Assembly (NCBI RefSeq): GCF_900198625.1
Contig: NZ_FZPK01000011.1
Span: 26,623-64,986, forward strand
Direction of reading: 5' to 3'
Length of the DNA: 38,364 nucleotides
Source of the DNA: Helicobacter rappini
GTDB lineage: Bacteria; Campylobacterota; Campylobacteria; Campylobacterales; Helicobacteraceae
Shown: positions 1-9,569 of the stretch, one piece after another
Layout of the letters: every line of letters starts with the position of its first letter
Numbering within the stretch: the stretch's first letter is position 1
The notes under the pieces: model-generated
What the model saw: only the letters and a program-made list of their open reading frames with translations
Database searches by the model: none
Told to the model about the DNA's origin: nothing
Position numbers and translations under genes: made by a program

Positions 1-20
1 CCCCCCCCCCCTTTTTTTTT
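1..20 (+). repeat. C11-T9 homopolymer tract at a promoter
   Basis: Eleven C are followed by nine T and end three bases before a TATAAT box. The C run may extend beyond the window edge. Tracts of this kind change length by slippage, and in Helicobacter a change next to a -10 box changes promoter strength. This is the likely phase-variation switch of the following operon. Confidence 0.8.
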
Positions 21-22
21 GT

Positions 23-28
23 TATAAT
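23..28 (+). promoter_or_regulatory. -10 box (TATAAT) of the accessory operon
   Basis: A perfect TATAAT lies about 40 bases before the first start codon, and a purine-rich ribosome-binding stretch (GAAGAAGGG) sits at about 55-63. The region where a -35 box would lie is the C/T homopolymer tract and sequence outside the window. Confidence 0.65.
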
Positions 29-69
29 GGCGACTTTATTTTTACTACTTAATTGAAGAAGGGATCAAC

Positions 70-1635
70 ATGCAGCATGAAGATGAAGTTTTTGAGATAT
101 TAGATTCTGTAAATATTATTCAAATAGTAAGTTTTGAGTGGGAAAGGATTGATGCTATATCAGCAAAGGTAGCACATAAAGCTGGGAAAACCTTATATAA
201 ATGGAATATCGCTCAGGGTCTGTCTCGCTTTGATAATGAAAATAAAATATTTAGATCCTTTGAAGAAAAAGAGGTGAGTGAGATTTTAGAGTGGTTTCAA
301 GGTGAAGAAGCAAGCAATAGCATTGTAGTTTTAGAGGATTTTTATCCACTGCTTGATGATAATCCACAAATCATTAGAATCTTTAGAAATATCGCAAGGG
401 GACCAAAAGATAGGACAATTATATTATCACAACCATTTCAAAAAATCCCACAAGAACTAGATAAAGATGTGCATATTATCACGCTTGATTTATCAAATAA
501 GGCTGATTTAGAGGTAATCTTTCGACAATGTATTGAAGATGCTAAATATGGATCGCAAGAACTAGATGAAAATCTAAAAGATAGACTTATAGAATCTGCC
601 TTAGGGCTTACCATTATGGAGGCTAGAAAGGTCTTTATGAGAGCTATTAAACGCACTAAAGGTAAGCTTGGAGAAGATGAGATTAAACTAATTGTTAGTG
701 AAAAAGAGCATATTATAAAAAATAGCGGATTTTTAGAATACTATCATCATAAAGAGGGGCTTAGTGATGTTGGTGGTTTAGACGAGCTTAAAAATTGGCT
801 TACAAAAAGAGGTAGGGCGTTTCATAAAGAGGCAAAGGAATATGGACTTGAGATTCCAAAGGGAGTGCTGCTTTTAGGGATTCCTGGGACTGGTAAGAGT
901 TTGAGTGCTAAGGCGATAGGAAGTGAGTGGAAGTTTCCTATTATAAAGCTTGATATGGGGAGAATCTTTGGCGGTATTGTAGGTGAGAGTGAGAGTAATA
1001 TACGAAAAGCATTACAGATTACAGAAGCTATTGCACCTTCAATTTTATGGATTGATGAGATTGAAAAGGGCTTTTCTGGCTTGTCTAGCTCTGGCTCTAC
1101 TGATGGCGGCACGACTTCAAGGGTGCTTGGCACTTTTTTATCGTGGATGCAGGATAAGAGTAAGCCTGTATTTGTCGTAGCAACAGCAAATGATATTAGC
1201 AAACTCCCACCTGAACTCTTGCGTAAAGGTAGGATTGATGAAATTTTCTTTGTGGATTTGCCTAGCTTTAATGCAAGAAAAGCAATTATAAGCATACATT
1301 TAAAGCGATTAAAAAGAAATCCAAGTGATTTTGACTTAGATGCTCTATCAAAAGCTTGTATGGGTTTTTCTGGTGCTGAGATTGAGGAATGCATAAAAGA
1401 TGCTCTCTTTGCTGCCTTCAATGATGCAAAAGAAGTAGATGATAGCTATATAATAGATTCTGCTGAAAAAACTTATCCGCTATCAAAAACTATGAGTGAG
1501 AGTATTACTTCTATGCGTAAATGGGCTAAGGCTAGGGCTGTTTATGCCTCTAGTGAAGAGTTTGATGGTGAGTTGAAAAACGATAAAGATGTCCCACAAT
1601 TAAGACAAGAGATAACCGCTAATCCATTTATGTAA
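70..1635 (+). CDS. Ycf46-like AAA+ ATPase, first gene of accessory operon
   Basis: This 521-residue cytoplasmic ATPase has no membrane segment. Residues 1-230 form an N-terminal region typical of Ycf46-type ATPases. The AAA+ domain follows: Walker A GIPGTGKS at 270-277, Walker B ILWIDE with D329/E330, a sensor asparagine in VVATAND, and arginine-finger-type RKGRID. There is no HExxH protease site, so it is not FtsH despite the similar ATPase core. The protein ends in NPFM, a tail shared with two other proteins of the locus (10203-11672 and 15585-16481). The next gene starts 24 bases downstream, so it is probably the motor subunit of a multi-gene system. The substrate is unknown. The family call is from motifs and overall resemblance; the role is inference. 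Confidence 0.8.
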   Translation: MQHEDEVFEILDSVNIIQIVSFEWERIDAISAKVAHKAGKTLYKWNIAQGLSRFDNENKIFRSFEEKEVSEILEWFQGEEASNSIVVLEDFYPLLDDNPQIIRIFRNIARGPKDRTIILSQPFQKIPQELDKDVHIITLDLSNKADLEVIFRQCIEDAKYGSQELDENLKDRLIESALGLTIMEARKVFMRAIKRTKGKLGEDEIKLIVSEKEHIIKNSGFLEYYHHKEGLSDVGGLDELKNWLTKRGRAFHKEAKEYGLEIPKGVLLLGIPGTGKSLSAKAIGSEWKFPIIKLDMGRIFGGIVGESESNIRKALQITEAIAPSILWIDEIEKGFSGLSSSGSTDGGTTSRVLGTFLSWMQDKSKPVFVVATANDISKLPPELLRKGRIDEIFFVDLPSFNARKAIISIHLKRLKRNPSDFDLDALSKACMGFSGAEIEECIKDALFAAFNDAKEVDDSYIIDSAEKTYPLSKTMSESITSMRKWAKARAVYASSEEFDGELKNDKDVPQLRQEITANPFM

Positions 1636-1659
1636 TTATTTTAATGCTAAAGGGGTTGT

Positions 1660-4600
1660 ATGCAGCATTATTATCATGCCTTTTCACAAAACGCAGATGA
1701 GGCAAATAGAAAAAGAGAGTGTATAGAAAAAGAGATATTGCCCTTTAAGCAATATATAGATACTGCCATTAAATCGCTAGAAAAGAAAAAAGTAAGGGCT
1801 AAATGGGAGAGAGTAGAAACAGAGTTTAATGCAAGTTTAGAGATTAGGGGATATTTTTATGAATATAATCCCTTAGGTCAAATAAGCTTAAAAGATGAAT
1901 TTTATAAACAGCTAGATTCTATTCTATTTGTAGGGAATCTCCCACAAACTAGAGATTACGATGAAAAACTTTTTATCACTTTGGAAAATGGGGAAAAAAT
2001 AAAAATAAGCCTAAAAGATGGCGACATAGCACAAGATTATAGGGTGCTAGATAGGCTTTGTAATCTTGCTAATACAGGGTTTGAGGTGCAAGACAATGGG
2101 AATCTAGAATCTAAAGATTGTCATATTGAGCGTAGCGAAATATCTAATATGGAATCTAAAAAAGATTGTTTAGCTATGTCTCAAAATGACAAGATACAGA
2201 ATCTATATTCTAGCAATACAGGCTTTACCCACTTAGACTCTTTATCACTAGATAATGACACAAAACAAAAGCTAAAAGATTTTAGCATTAAAAAAGCGTC
2301 TTGGAGCGGTGATGATTTAGAGATTAAAACACTGAAGCAATGGCTTAATAATGGAAAATTAGATTTAGATTCTAAACAAGTAGAGATTAAAAGCTTGCAA
2401 GATAATGTGATTTTGCTAAAAAGTGATATAAATAAGGCAAATGTAATACAAAAAGATGGCTATTTTCTACCTGCTACACTAGAGATAAACTACATTCAAG
2501 ATAATCATAAAGTATTGCAAGACAACAAAACTCATAAAATCATATATTGTAAAAATGAGATAAAAAGCCAACTTTGCAATCCAATAGAAAAACATCTTGC
2601 AAAAAGCTATTGCGATTTTCAATCTCTATGTGATAAAAGTGGAAATAAGATAGATATAGAAAAGCAAGATTCTAAACAAGTATTCATAAAAGATATAAAA
2701 AAGCTAGATGATAAAACAATCTTATATGATAAATTTGGCATATCCTATACTCTAAAAAAGGTAAAAAACGAAGGCTTTAATATCAGGCTATTAAGAAATG
2801 ATGATGAGAGAGAAGATGAAAATGAGATAGAATCTTCTTTGCGTTTCTTTTTAGATTCTGACATTCAAGTAATGGCATGTTTAGATGGACATAAAGAGCC
2901 ACAAGAGTGCCGAGTAAAGATTATAAATAGAGATGAGTTTATCATTGAGTTGCTATATAAAAACAGACCAATACTTCCGCGACAAGGCTCTATACTCGAT
3001 ACAAAGCCAAATCCATATCGGCTAAAATGTCAAAGAAATGCTATACAAAATCTTATAAAAATGCCACTAGCCCAAAGTCATACGCTTTTAAAGCTTTTTG
3101 CTTCAAGGACAAAGGATAAAATAAGTTGGCTAACAAAAGATTCTAAGATAATAGATATTACAGAATGGGAAGTGCTAACAGATGAGAATAGAGAGGGTGC
3201 TAACATTCAGCGAAATTTCATACAACAAGCCTTAAATACAAAAGACTTTGCCTTGCTAGAGGGACCTCCGGGCAGTGGTAAAACGACTACAATCTTAGAG
3301 CTTATCGCACAGATTATAAAGCAAAATAAAAGGGTATTGCTTTGTGGCTCAACACATGTTGCAATAGATAATGTGCTAGAGAGATTAAAAGAAAGAGAAC
3401 TTATAGAAAAGCTAAATATTTTCCCCATAAGAGTAGGAAGTGAGGGGGCTTTGAGCGAAGAGGTAAGGGAATTTAGACTAGGTGATTTTGCTAGAAATTA
3501 TGAAGATTCACTGCTTGAAAAATATAGCGTTTATAATGATTTAGAAAAAGATTCTAATGATGAAAATAAACAAGGAAAAATTGGCTTAAAATTCTTTATG
3601 CAATGTGCCAATCTAGTATGCGGCACAACAATTGGGATTTTGCAATATCCAGCCTTTAAGATTCAAGATGAAGAAGAGGATAGTAAAAAACGCAATAAAA
3701 AGACTATAAAGCCTATAATGCCTGATTTTGATTATTTAATCATTGATGAGTCTTCAAAGACGACTTTTCAAGAGTTTCTAGTCCCAGCAATGTATGCGAA
3801 AAAGTGGATTATAGTAGGTGATACAAGACAGCTTAGCCCCTTTGTAGATAGAGATGAGTTAGTGGATAATATTAGCAATCTTGCTTTGAGATATAATAAA
3901 ATAAACAAAGGCTTTGACTTTTTAGAATCTAGCTATCAACAAGCTTGTTTTTTGCTTTATTTATTATCAAAAATCTATAAAGAAAATGGCTTTAATATAA
4001 AAATTGCTATGGGCGTATCAAGTGAGATTTTATGGATTCTAGAACAAGAGATTGAGATAAGGACAGATGAAAAAAGAGATAATTTTGGTGTGCTAAATAA
4101 TAGATTAAAAGTTGGGTATATTAAAGATTTACAAGCAACTTCATATTTTGATAACCTTAATAAACATTGGATTTTTTATGATGAGGGTCTAGCAAAAAAG
4201 GATTCACTACATAATCCTTTAAAGCACCTTATCCCAAGTGATTTTATAGACTTTGATAATCTCGCTTTATTGTATCAATACAAAGCAAAACATAAAAATA
4301 CAACTTTAATGTTTGACAATAATGCTAAAAATACAGAATCTTTTCTTAAAGCAATTAAGGATTATAAGCAAGAGAGAAGCTTTGCTAGTGAGATTGCTTG
4401 GCGGCTTAGTAGAGAGTTTGAGTTAAGGACTTTTTCAGATTCCAATAAGGCTAAAAATAAAAATCAATCATACACAAAAGCAATTGATGAGTTACTCCCA
4501 AAAAGTCATAAAGATAGAAACCTTATCCGCAATAAAATCTCAAGTATAGCAAATATTTCCCTACCCTCAATTCTAGAATCACTTATTAAAGGTGTAAGCG

Positions 4601-5307
4601 ATAGGCGAAGTGAAAGAGAAGATTCAGCCATTCGCAGCGGCTTTACACAAGATGAGCTAAAACAGAGACATAGTATATTAAGCACACAAGGTAGAATGCA
4701 CGAAGATATTTCACGCTTTCCACGAGAGCAATTCTATAAAGAAGCAAATGCTTTGAAAGATTTAAGCAATCTTAATCGAGAATGGAGCTACACAAGATAT
4801 AAAAAGCGAAGCGTATGGATAAATGTAGATAGCAAGAGTTATAGAGGTAGAAACGAAAAAGAAGCAGAGTTTCTTATAAAAGAGCTTAGAGCATTTATAG
4901 ATTTTGCTAGTAACAATCCACACCCACTAAATGAAACCTGGAGTGTTGCTGTGCTAAGTTTTTATAAGGGGCAAACTAGAATCTTAGAATCTAAACTGCA
5001 AGAATACACAGGATTAAAGCATAAGAGCACAGATTTTACGAGAGAGTGGAATGGCACAAAGATACAAATAAAGCTTTGCACCGTAGATAAGTTTCAAGGG
5101 CAAGAAGCTGATATTGTGTTTCTCTCAATGGTCAATACAGATAAAATCGGCTTTTTAGATAATCCAAATCGCTTAAATGTCGGTATTACAAGGGCAAAAT
5201 TTCAGCTTGTGATATTAGGAAAATATGATTATTTCAGTCAATGCAAAGATGATATGCTAAAACAATTTGCATTGCACCATAAAGCATTACATAAGGGGAA
5301 TAAATGA
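1660..5307 (+). CDS. Upf1/DNA2-like superfamily 1 helicase
   Basis: This 1215-residue protein has its helicase core in the C-terminal two thirds: motif I GPPGSGKT at about 535-542, motif II IDES at 695-698 (DE-type box), motif III GDTRQLSP from 720, motif V DKFQGQEAD from 1143, and motif VI in NVGITRAK near 1175-1182. These order as in SF1B helicases such as Upf1, Dna2 and NAM7, which translocate 5' to 3' on RNA or DNA. The N-terminal 500 residues are unassigned. Residues about 153-178 (CHIERSEIS through SQNDK) are encoded by an in-frame palindromic repeat (2118-2192), a probable late insertion that kept the frame open. The stop overlaps the next start in an ATGA. The helicase call is firm; the nucleic-acid substrate is unknown. 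Confidence 0.88.
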   Translation: MQHYYHAFSQNADEANRKRECIEKEILPFKQYIDTAIKSLEKKKVRAKWERVETEFNASLEIRGYFYEYNPLGQISLKDEFYKQLDSILFVGNLPQTRDYDEKLFITLENGEKIKISLKDGDIAQDYRVLDRLCNLANTGFEVQDNGNLESKDCHIERSEISNMESKKDCLAMSQNDKIQNLYSSNTGFTHLDSLSLDNDTKQKLKDFSIKKASWSGDDLEIKTLKQWLNNGKLDLDSKQVEIKSLQDNVILLKSDINKANVIQKDGYFLPATLEINYIQDNHKVLQDNKTHKIIYCKNEIKSQLCNPIEKHLAKSYCDFQSLCDKSGNKIDIEKQDSKQVFIKDIKKLDDKTILYDKFGISYTLKKVKNEGFNIRLLRNDDEREDENEIESSLRFFLDSDIQVMACLDGHKEPQECRVKIINRDEFIIELLYKNRPILPRQGSILDTKPNPYRLKCQRNAIQNLIKMPLAQSHTLLKLFASRTKDKISWLTKDSKIIDITEWEVLTDENREGANIQRNFIQQALNTKDFALLEGPPGSGKTTTILELIAQIIKQNKRVLLCGSTHVAIDNVLERLKERELIEKLNIFPIRVGSEGALSEEVREFRLGDFARNYEDSLLEKYSVYNDLEKDSNDENKQGKIGLKFFMQCANLVCGTTIGILQYPAFKIQDEEEDSKKRNKKTIKPIMPDFDYLIIDESSKTTFQEFLVPAMYAKKWIIVGDTRQLSPFVDRDELVDNISNLALRYNKINKGFDFLESSYQQACFLLYLLSKIYKENGFNIKIAMGVSSEILWILEQEIEIRTDEKRDNFGVLNNRLKVGYIKDLQATSYFDNLNKHWIFYDEGLAKKDSLHNPLKHLIPSDFIDFDNLALLYQYKAKHKNTTLMFDNNAKNTESFLKAIKDYKQERSFASEIAWRLSREFELRTFSDSNKAKNKNQSYTKAIDELLPKSHKDRNLIRNKISSIANISLPSILESLIKGVSDRRSEREDSAIRSGFTQDELKQRHSILSTQGRMHEDISRFPREQFYKEANALKDLSNLNREWSYTRYKKRSVWINVDSKSYRGRNEKEAEFLIKELRAFIDFASNNPHPLNETWSVAVLSFYKGQTRILESKLQEYTGLKHKSTDFTREWNGTKIQIKLCTVDKFQGQEADIVFLSMVNTDKIGFLDNPNRLNVGITRAKFQLVILGKYDYFSQCKDDMLKQFALHHKALHKGNK
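2118..2192 (+). repeat. In-frame palindromic mini-element inside the helicase gene
   Basis: The stretch is bounded by TTGTCAT (2118-2124) and ATGACAA (2186-2192). Its 75 bases equal 25 codons without a stop, and it encodes CHIERSEIS near its start. Related sequence lies at 6957-6982 and, on the opposite strand, at 11835-11860 and 15382-15412. It is comparable in style to the protein-coding palindromic elements of Rickettsia; that comparison is by analogy only. Confidence 0.65.
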
Positions 5308-6878
5308 AAATAGAATTAATGCATACTATAAGGCTACAAAGTGGCTTTGCGTTTTTAGATATTGAAGTGCTGCATAACGCAAGCGATATGGCAGAATTTT
5401 TAGAATCTTTGCAGAAAAATGAAGCACTTTTTAAAGAGCCGCTGCAAACAAGGGCAAAAGAAGAAATGCAAAAACTTGGCTTTTTAGATTCTAATAACCA
5501 CATTACAGAAAAGGGCAAGAAGCTTTTAGAAACAAAGCAACGATATATAAAAGAATGCGGTAAATATAAAATAGACTTTAGTTATAATGATAGCATTTTT
5601 GATAACAGAATCTTTAAGGCAAAAAGGGCCGAAATAGATGAAAGTGAGCAAGAATTAGAAACAATAGATTTTGGTAAAAAGTCGCGTGTATTGCTAGATG
5701 ATGAAAATAAGGTAACTGATAGTATAAAGATTCTAACCAAATTAGCAAGTGTGCAAATGCAGCGGGGAGAAGAGATAATCACATATATAAGATTCCATTT
5801 AGCAAGTGTGCAAATGCAGCGGGGAGAAGAGATAATCACATATATAAGATTCCACGAGATTAATCAAAATGGCGAAATCCTTAGGGATACAGAATGTTTA
5901 GATGGTGTGGATATTGAAGAAAATGAAGATTTTAGCGAAAAGTTTTTAGACACAAAAACCTTTATACAAAAATACGAACAAGCACTAGGACCAAATTGGG
6001 ATAGAGACAATTTAGTTTATAGAATTAATACAGATGAATTAAACGATTTTTTGGAGGAACAAGTTATAAAAGATATACGCACATTAACAGCAAGTTTTAA
6101 AAAAGAGAATTTTACATTTAGCAATCTAGCATTATCCCCAAAAGAAGAAAGCGATGCAAAATATATGCTAAATTGTTGTTTATTAAAAGATTTAAGCGAG
6201 TCCTATCTCACACAAGATGACTTAGATTCTAAGCTAGAATCTTATATCAACCATAAAGGTTTAAATGAGTTTTTAAAAAGCAGTGATAAAAAAGAATATA
6301 TAAGCAAACTAGAATCTTCACTCAAACAAGAAAAGGATAAAACAGCCTATTGGCATTATAATGCAATAAATGATTTACTACCAAAAAGAGATTTATTGCC
6401 AAATATCATAAAGACAATTACGCTCAACTATGATGAAGAGTTAAGCTATGCTGATTTTATAGATAAAATCACACAAAATAGAGAGATACAAGCATTTATT
6501 TATATTGATAGATATTTTATCGATGAGTATCAATATAAAAAGGCAGAGTTAATAGCACAGGGCTTTAACACACAGCAATATCTAATAATCACAGATGAAA
6601 GAAATATAGAATCTCTAACCGCAAGACAATTAAACGCACGACCTTTCGATCCTATTCCACACGATAGATATATGATTCTAAAGGTTAATAATGAAATAGA
6701 GATTTGGAATATAACACAAAGCGACTTTTTATACTTTGATGAAATAAAAGCAAAAGATATAACATTGGATACAAAAGGGAGAGCAGAAGGTTGTGTTATT
6801 AGCAATATAGATAATTTTTCTATATTTGATAACAAATTAAAAGAGATTATACAAGACTTTATGGGAGTAAAACAATGA
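5304..6878 (+). CDS. Uncharacterised operon protein, possible N-terminal winged helix
   Basis: This 524-residue protein is not recognised. Residues about 45-80 (TRAKEEMQKLGFL followed by ITEKGKKLLET) look like the end of a winged-helix domain, followed by a KYKIDFSYND strand segment. The rest is mixed alpha/beta with many charged residues and no clear catalytic motif, signal peptide or membrane segment. Residues 147-165 and 166-184 are an identical 19-residue tandem repeat caused by a 57-bp duplication. The gene overlaps both neighbours by four bases (ATGA), so it is translationally coupled to the helicase and to the following coiled-coil protein. Function unknown; partnership with the helicase is inferred from the coupling. 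Confidence 0.7.
   Translation: MKIELMHTIRLQSGFAFLDIEVLHNASDMAEFLESLQKNEALFKEPLQTRAKEEMQKLGFLDSNNHITEKGKKLLETKQRYIKECGKYKIDFSYNDSIFDNRIFKAKRAEIDESEQELETIDFGKKSRVLLDDENKVTDSIKILTKLASVQMQRGEEIITYIRFHLASVQMQRGEEIITYIRFHEINQNGEILRDTECLDGVDIEENEDFSEKFLDTKTFIQKYEQALGPNWDRDNLVYRINTDELNDFLEEQVIKDIRTLTASFKKENFTFSNLALSPKEESDAKYMLNCCLLKDLSESYLTQDDLDSKLESYINHKGLNEFLKSSDKKEYISKLESSLKQEKDKTAYWHYNAINDLLPKRDLLPNIIKTITLNYDEELSYADFIDKITQNREIQAFIYIDRYFIDEYQYKKAELIAQGFNTQQYLIITDERNIESLTARQLNARPFDPIPHDRYMILKVNNEIEIWNITQSDFLYFDEIKAKDITLDTKGRAEGCVISNIDNFSIFDNKLKEIIQDFMGVKQ
5742..5855 (+). repeat. 57-bp tandem duplication within a coding region
   Basis: Two copies, 5742-5798 and 5799-5855, differ only at the last base (CAT against CAC, synonymous). 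The unit is a multiple of three and keeps the frame. The near-identity indicates a recent event. Confidence 0.95.
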
Positions 6879-8860
6879 TAAGCATCGCACATAAAGAAAT
6901 CACAAAAGATTATGGGGATAGTGTTATAGAAAATGTATGGGTAGATTCTAATAGTTGTCATGTTGAACGCAGTGAAACATCGCAAAGTTTAGAATCTACA
7001 CAAAGCACCAAAGAGACAACCCAGATTCTAGGAACTATGCAGGCAATAAAAGATTCTATGCTAGAGACTTTGCAAACCGCACAAGATTCTATAATATGCC
7101 TTTACACTTCATTTTTAGATCCTGAGATTATAAAGCTTATCCCAGAAATTGCAAAAAACAATAGAATCTATATCTACACAAAAGACCAAAATACACTACA
7201 AGAGCTATCACATCACAGCCTTGTGCGTGTGGGAGAAAACCTTGCAGGAAGCTTTGCGCTAATACAAAAAGATAAAAACATTCAAGGCTTTTTTAGCACA
7301 AAGGATTTTGATATAGAATCTAATCAGCTTTTTTTAGAGTTAGATTCTAATCAATGTAATGATTTTTGGCATTATTTTATCACTTGCTTTTGGAAAGAAG
7401 CAAAACAAGAATTTATCGCGGGAAAAGAAGAGAAAATAAAAGAGATGAATCAAAAAGATTTTATACCCCCTTTTCAAAATGGTTTTGATACAGAGTTTAT
7501 AAGAGATTCTATATTACAAGAAAAGAGCAATGCTCTCATACAACTACAGACAAATTCACCACTTATAGATTTATTGCAAGATTTTGAAGAGTGTCATTTT
7601 CTCTTACAAGATTCTAAAGTTTTGAGTGGTGAAGTTTTAGAAAACAGCACCACAAGCAACTTTGTCATTACAAATGTCGGCTTTGATAGCATAGATACAG
7701 ATATATTTCTAAGTGATAATAATACCCTTCTTTATAGCATAAGTCTTAATGACATACAAAACAAAATGTTTAAAAGTTGTAGAGAAGCTTTTAGTATCAC
7801 CAAATCTTTCAAGCACGAAGTAGCCCTAAAAGAACTCATAGATAAAACCATACATTATTTAGATGGCAAAACTGCAAAGATAGAAGCACATACAACACAC
7901 AAAGATTCTATACAATGCACTAGCTTTTTGGATAAAGATGAGTTTGAGACACAAGAGCTAGACTACAAGCAAATATGGCAGGATAAATATCCACATACCT
8001 GCGAGATTACATACAGCTTTGATATTATCCCCTTTTACACACCCACACATTTTAAACAAGCAAATTTATACAATGAATGGGAAAACACACATAAAGCCCT
8101 GCACGACACAATAAACAAAGCATTAAATAATATAGAATCTATCTATAAAAAGCAAGATGAGCTAAACGCATTTCAAGCCCTTTTAAGCGAAGCAAAAAAT
8201 TTTTTTAAAAGATTTTTCTTAGGTAAGAATACAAATCTAAAAGACCTAACCGCAAAGCTAAATGAGATAAAAGAGAAAGCCACACTTGAAACTCTCAATA
8301 TAGATTCTACACAAAGCTACATACAAGAACTAGAAAAGCATATAAAAACTATTAATGAAAATAGTGGCGAGATAGACCTAAAGCTTGATGAAGCAAAAGA
8401 GCACAATGAATGGCAGACAAGAAAAAACAAACTAGAAGAAGAAATAGAGAAATTACAGCAACACTGCCACACAAAGCAACAAGACCTAAATACAAAAGAA
8501 AAAGAATGTAAAGACAAAAAAGAAAAGCTAGATTCCATGCAGAAAGAAATACAGAATCTAGAGAATGAAAAAGATAAGGCAAAAGCACATTTAGATACAT
8601 TAAAACAAGAGCAACAAAAGCTATCTAAAAACAATCAAGAAAAAGAAGAGTATTGCAGAAAAAAACAAAAAGAAAAAGCGGACAAAGAAAATAAATCTAA
8701 CAATAATGAAAAAACCATAAATGCAACAAAAGATAGGTTAAAAGAGTTGCAACAAAAAGCAAATGAATTGCAGCAAAAGATTCTTGAAGCAAAAAATAAA
8801 GAGTTAGAGAACCTAAAACAAAATCAGCATGAAAAAGAAAAATCCAGCGACAAGGAGTAG
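6875..8860 (+). CDS. Possible degenerate PLD-like protein with long C-terminal coiled coil
   Basis: This 661-residue protein has two parts. Residues about 50-200 (TAQDSIICLYTSF, RIYIYTK, LAGSFALI, GFFSTKDF) resemble the strand pattern of a phospholipase-D-like half domain, but I see no HxKx4D motif, so catalysis is unlikely if the fold call is right. From about residue 410 to the end the sequence is very rich in K, E, Q and L with heptad-like spacing, a long coiled coil. Residues 28-36 (CHVERSETS) come from half of the dispersed repeat. The start overlaps the preceding gene by ATGA, and the next gene starts two bases after the stop. The fold assignment is weak; the gene itself is certain. Confidence 0.6.
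   Translation: MISIAHKEITKDYGDSVIENVWVDSNSCHVERSETSQSLESTQSTKETTQILGTMQAIKDSMLETLQTAQDSIICLYTSFLDPEIIKLIPEIAKNNRIYIYTKDQNTLQELSHHSLVRVGENLAGSFALIQKDKNIQGFFSTKDFDIESNQLFLELDSNQCNDFWHYFITCFWKEAKQEFIAGKEEKIKEMNQKDFIPPFQNGFDTEFIRDSILQEKSNALIQLQTNSPLIDLLQDFEECHFLLQDSKVLSGEVLENSTTSNFVITNVGFDSIDTDIFLSDNNTLLYSISLNDIQNKMFKSCREAFSITKSFKHEVALKELIDKTIHYLDGKTAKIEAHTTHKDSIQCTSFLDKDEFETQELDYKQIWQDKYPHTCEITYSFDIIPFYTPTHFKQANLYNEWENTHKALHDTINKALNNIESIYKKQDELNAFQALLSEAKNFFKRFFLGKNTNLKDLTAKLNEIKEKATLETLNIDSTQSYIQELEKHIKTINENSGEIDLKLDEAKEHNEWQTRKNKLEEEIEKLQQHCHTKQQDLNTKEKECKDKKEKLDSMQKEIQNLENEKDKAKAHLDTLKQEQQKLSKNNQEKEEYCRKKQKEKADKENKSNNNEKTINATKDRLKELQQKANELQQKILEAKNKELENLKQNQHEKEKSSDKE
6957..6982 (+). repeat. 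Half copy of the dispersed palindromic repeat, in frame
   Basis: It starts GTCATGTTGAACGCAG and ends AAACATCG. It matches the left end of the 2118-2192 element with several substitutions and encodes CHVERSETS. No right-hand ATGACAA end is visible nearby, so it is a decayed or partial copy. Confidence 0.6.
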
Positions 8861-8862
8861 TT

Positions 8863-9558
8863 ATGGCTAAAAAAAAGAACAATCAACAGAAAAACGCAAT
8901 ACAAAATAAACAGCAAATAGACGCAAGTAGCACATCTTTAGAACAACAGCTAAAAGACATCTTAGAATCTAGGGCAAAGTTGGAAAAACAACAACAAGAT
9001 TTAGAATCTGAAAATAAAATCATAAAAGATGAAATCCATGAAATAGATAGGATTCTTATTGACAATAAGCAACAAATGGAATCTATAAAAGGGCAAATGC
9101 AGATAAAACAACAGAGCGTAAAAGCAGCACAAGACAATCTAGATGAAACCACGCAAACCCTAGATTCTAAAAACAAAGACCATAACAAAGAAAAGAAAGA
9201 CAAAGAAGCCCTAGATAAATACATAGACACAGAAAAACAAAATTTACAAAAAGATGAAAATAAACTTAAAAACCTAAAAGATGAATTAAAGACTAAATAC
9301 GAAAAATTTAGCTACAATAAAAAAGATTCTAAAGAATCTAAATCATCTCTAGCCTTTATGGATAAAACACAAAGCCGAACACAGCAAGAGATACACATGG
9401 TAATACCAAAGGAAGATCGCCCAACCACAGGCACACTAAAGGAGGACAAACATGAGCGACTTTTAGAGATTAGTCAATGGGATGAAGTAGAGAGTGCGAC
9501 AGAAGAAGCACAAAGGCTTAAGGCAAGTTTAAGTGTAAAACACGATAAATCACAATAG
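8863..9558 (+). CDS. Coiled-coil protein of the accessory operon
   Basis: This 231-residue, highly charged protein is predicted from heptad-like spacing to be coiled coil over about residues 20-145 (for example LEQQLKDILESRAKLEKQQ). A less regular segment follows, then a short C-terminal helical region, ERLLEISQWDEVESATEEA, that looks like a small conserved module rather than a coil. It is probably a structural or bridging partner of the preceding coiled-coil protein, from which it is separated by two bases. It has no signal peptide or membrane segment. Enzymatic function is unlikely; the exact role is unknown. Confidence 0.65.
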   Translation: MAKKKNNQQKNAIQNKQQIDASSTSLEQQLKDILESRAKLEKQQQDLESENKIIKDEIHEIDRILIDNKQQMESIKGQMQIKQQSVKAAQDNLDETTQTLDSKNKDHNKEKKDKEALDKYIDTEKQNLQKDENKLKNLKDELKTKYEKFSYNKKDSKESKSSLAFMDKTQSRTQQEIHMVIPKEDRPTTGTLKEDKHERLLEISQWDEVESATEEAQRLKASLSVKHDKSQ

Positions 9559-9569
9559 AAAGGACAAAT

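Noticed and set aside
822-1421. 199-codon minus-strand frame inside the AAA+ gene
   Set aside because: It is antisense to a clear ATPase domain with Walker motifs. Its composition is that of a reverse-strand shadow and it lacks a ribosome-binding site.
70-1635. FtsH or Cdc48 call for the first gene
   Set aside because: The ATPase core is similar, but there is no transmembrane start, no zinc-protease HExxH and only one AAA+ module; the N-terminal region fits Ycf46 better.
6530-6985. 151-codon minus-strand frame
   Set aside because: It is antisense across the junction of two tightly coupled operon genes, with no independent support.
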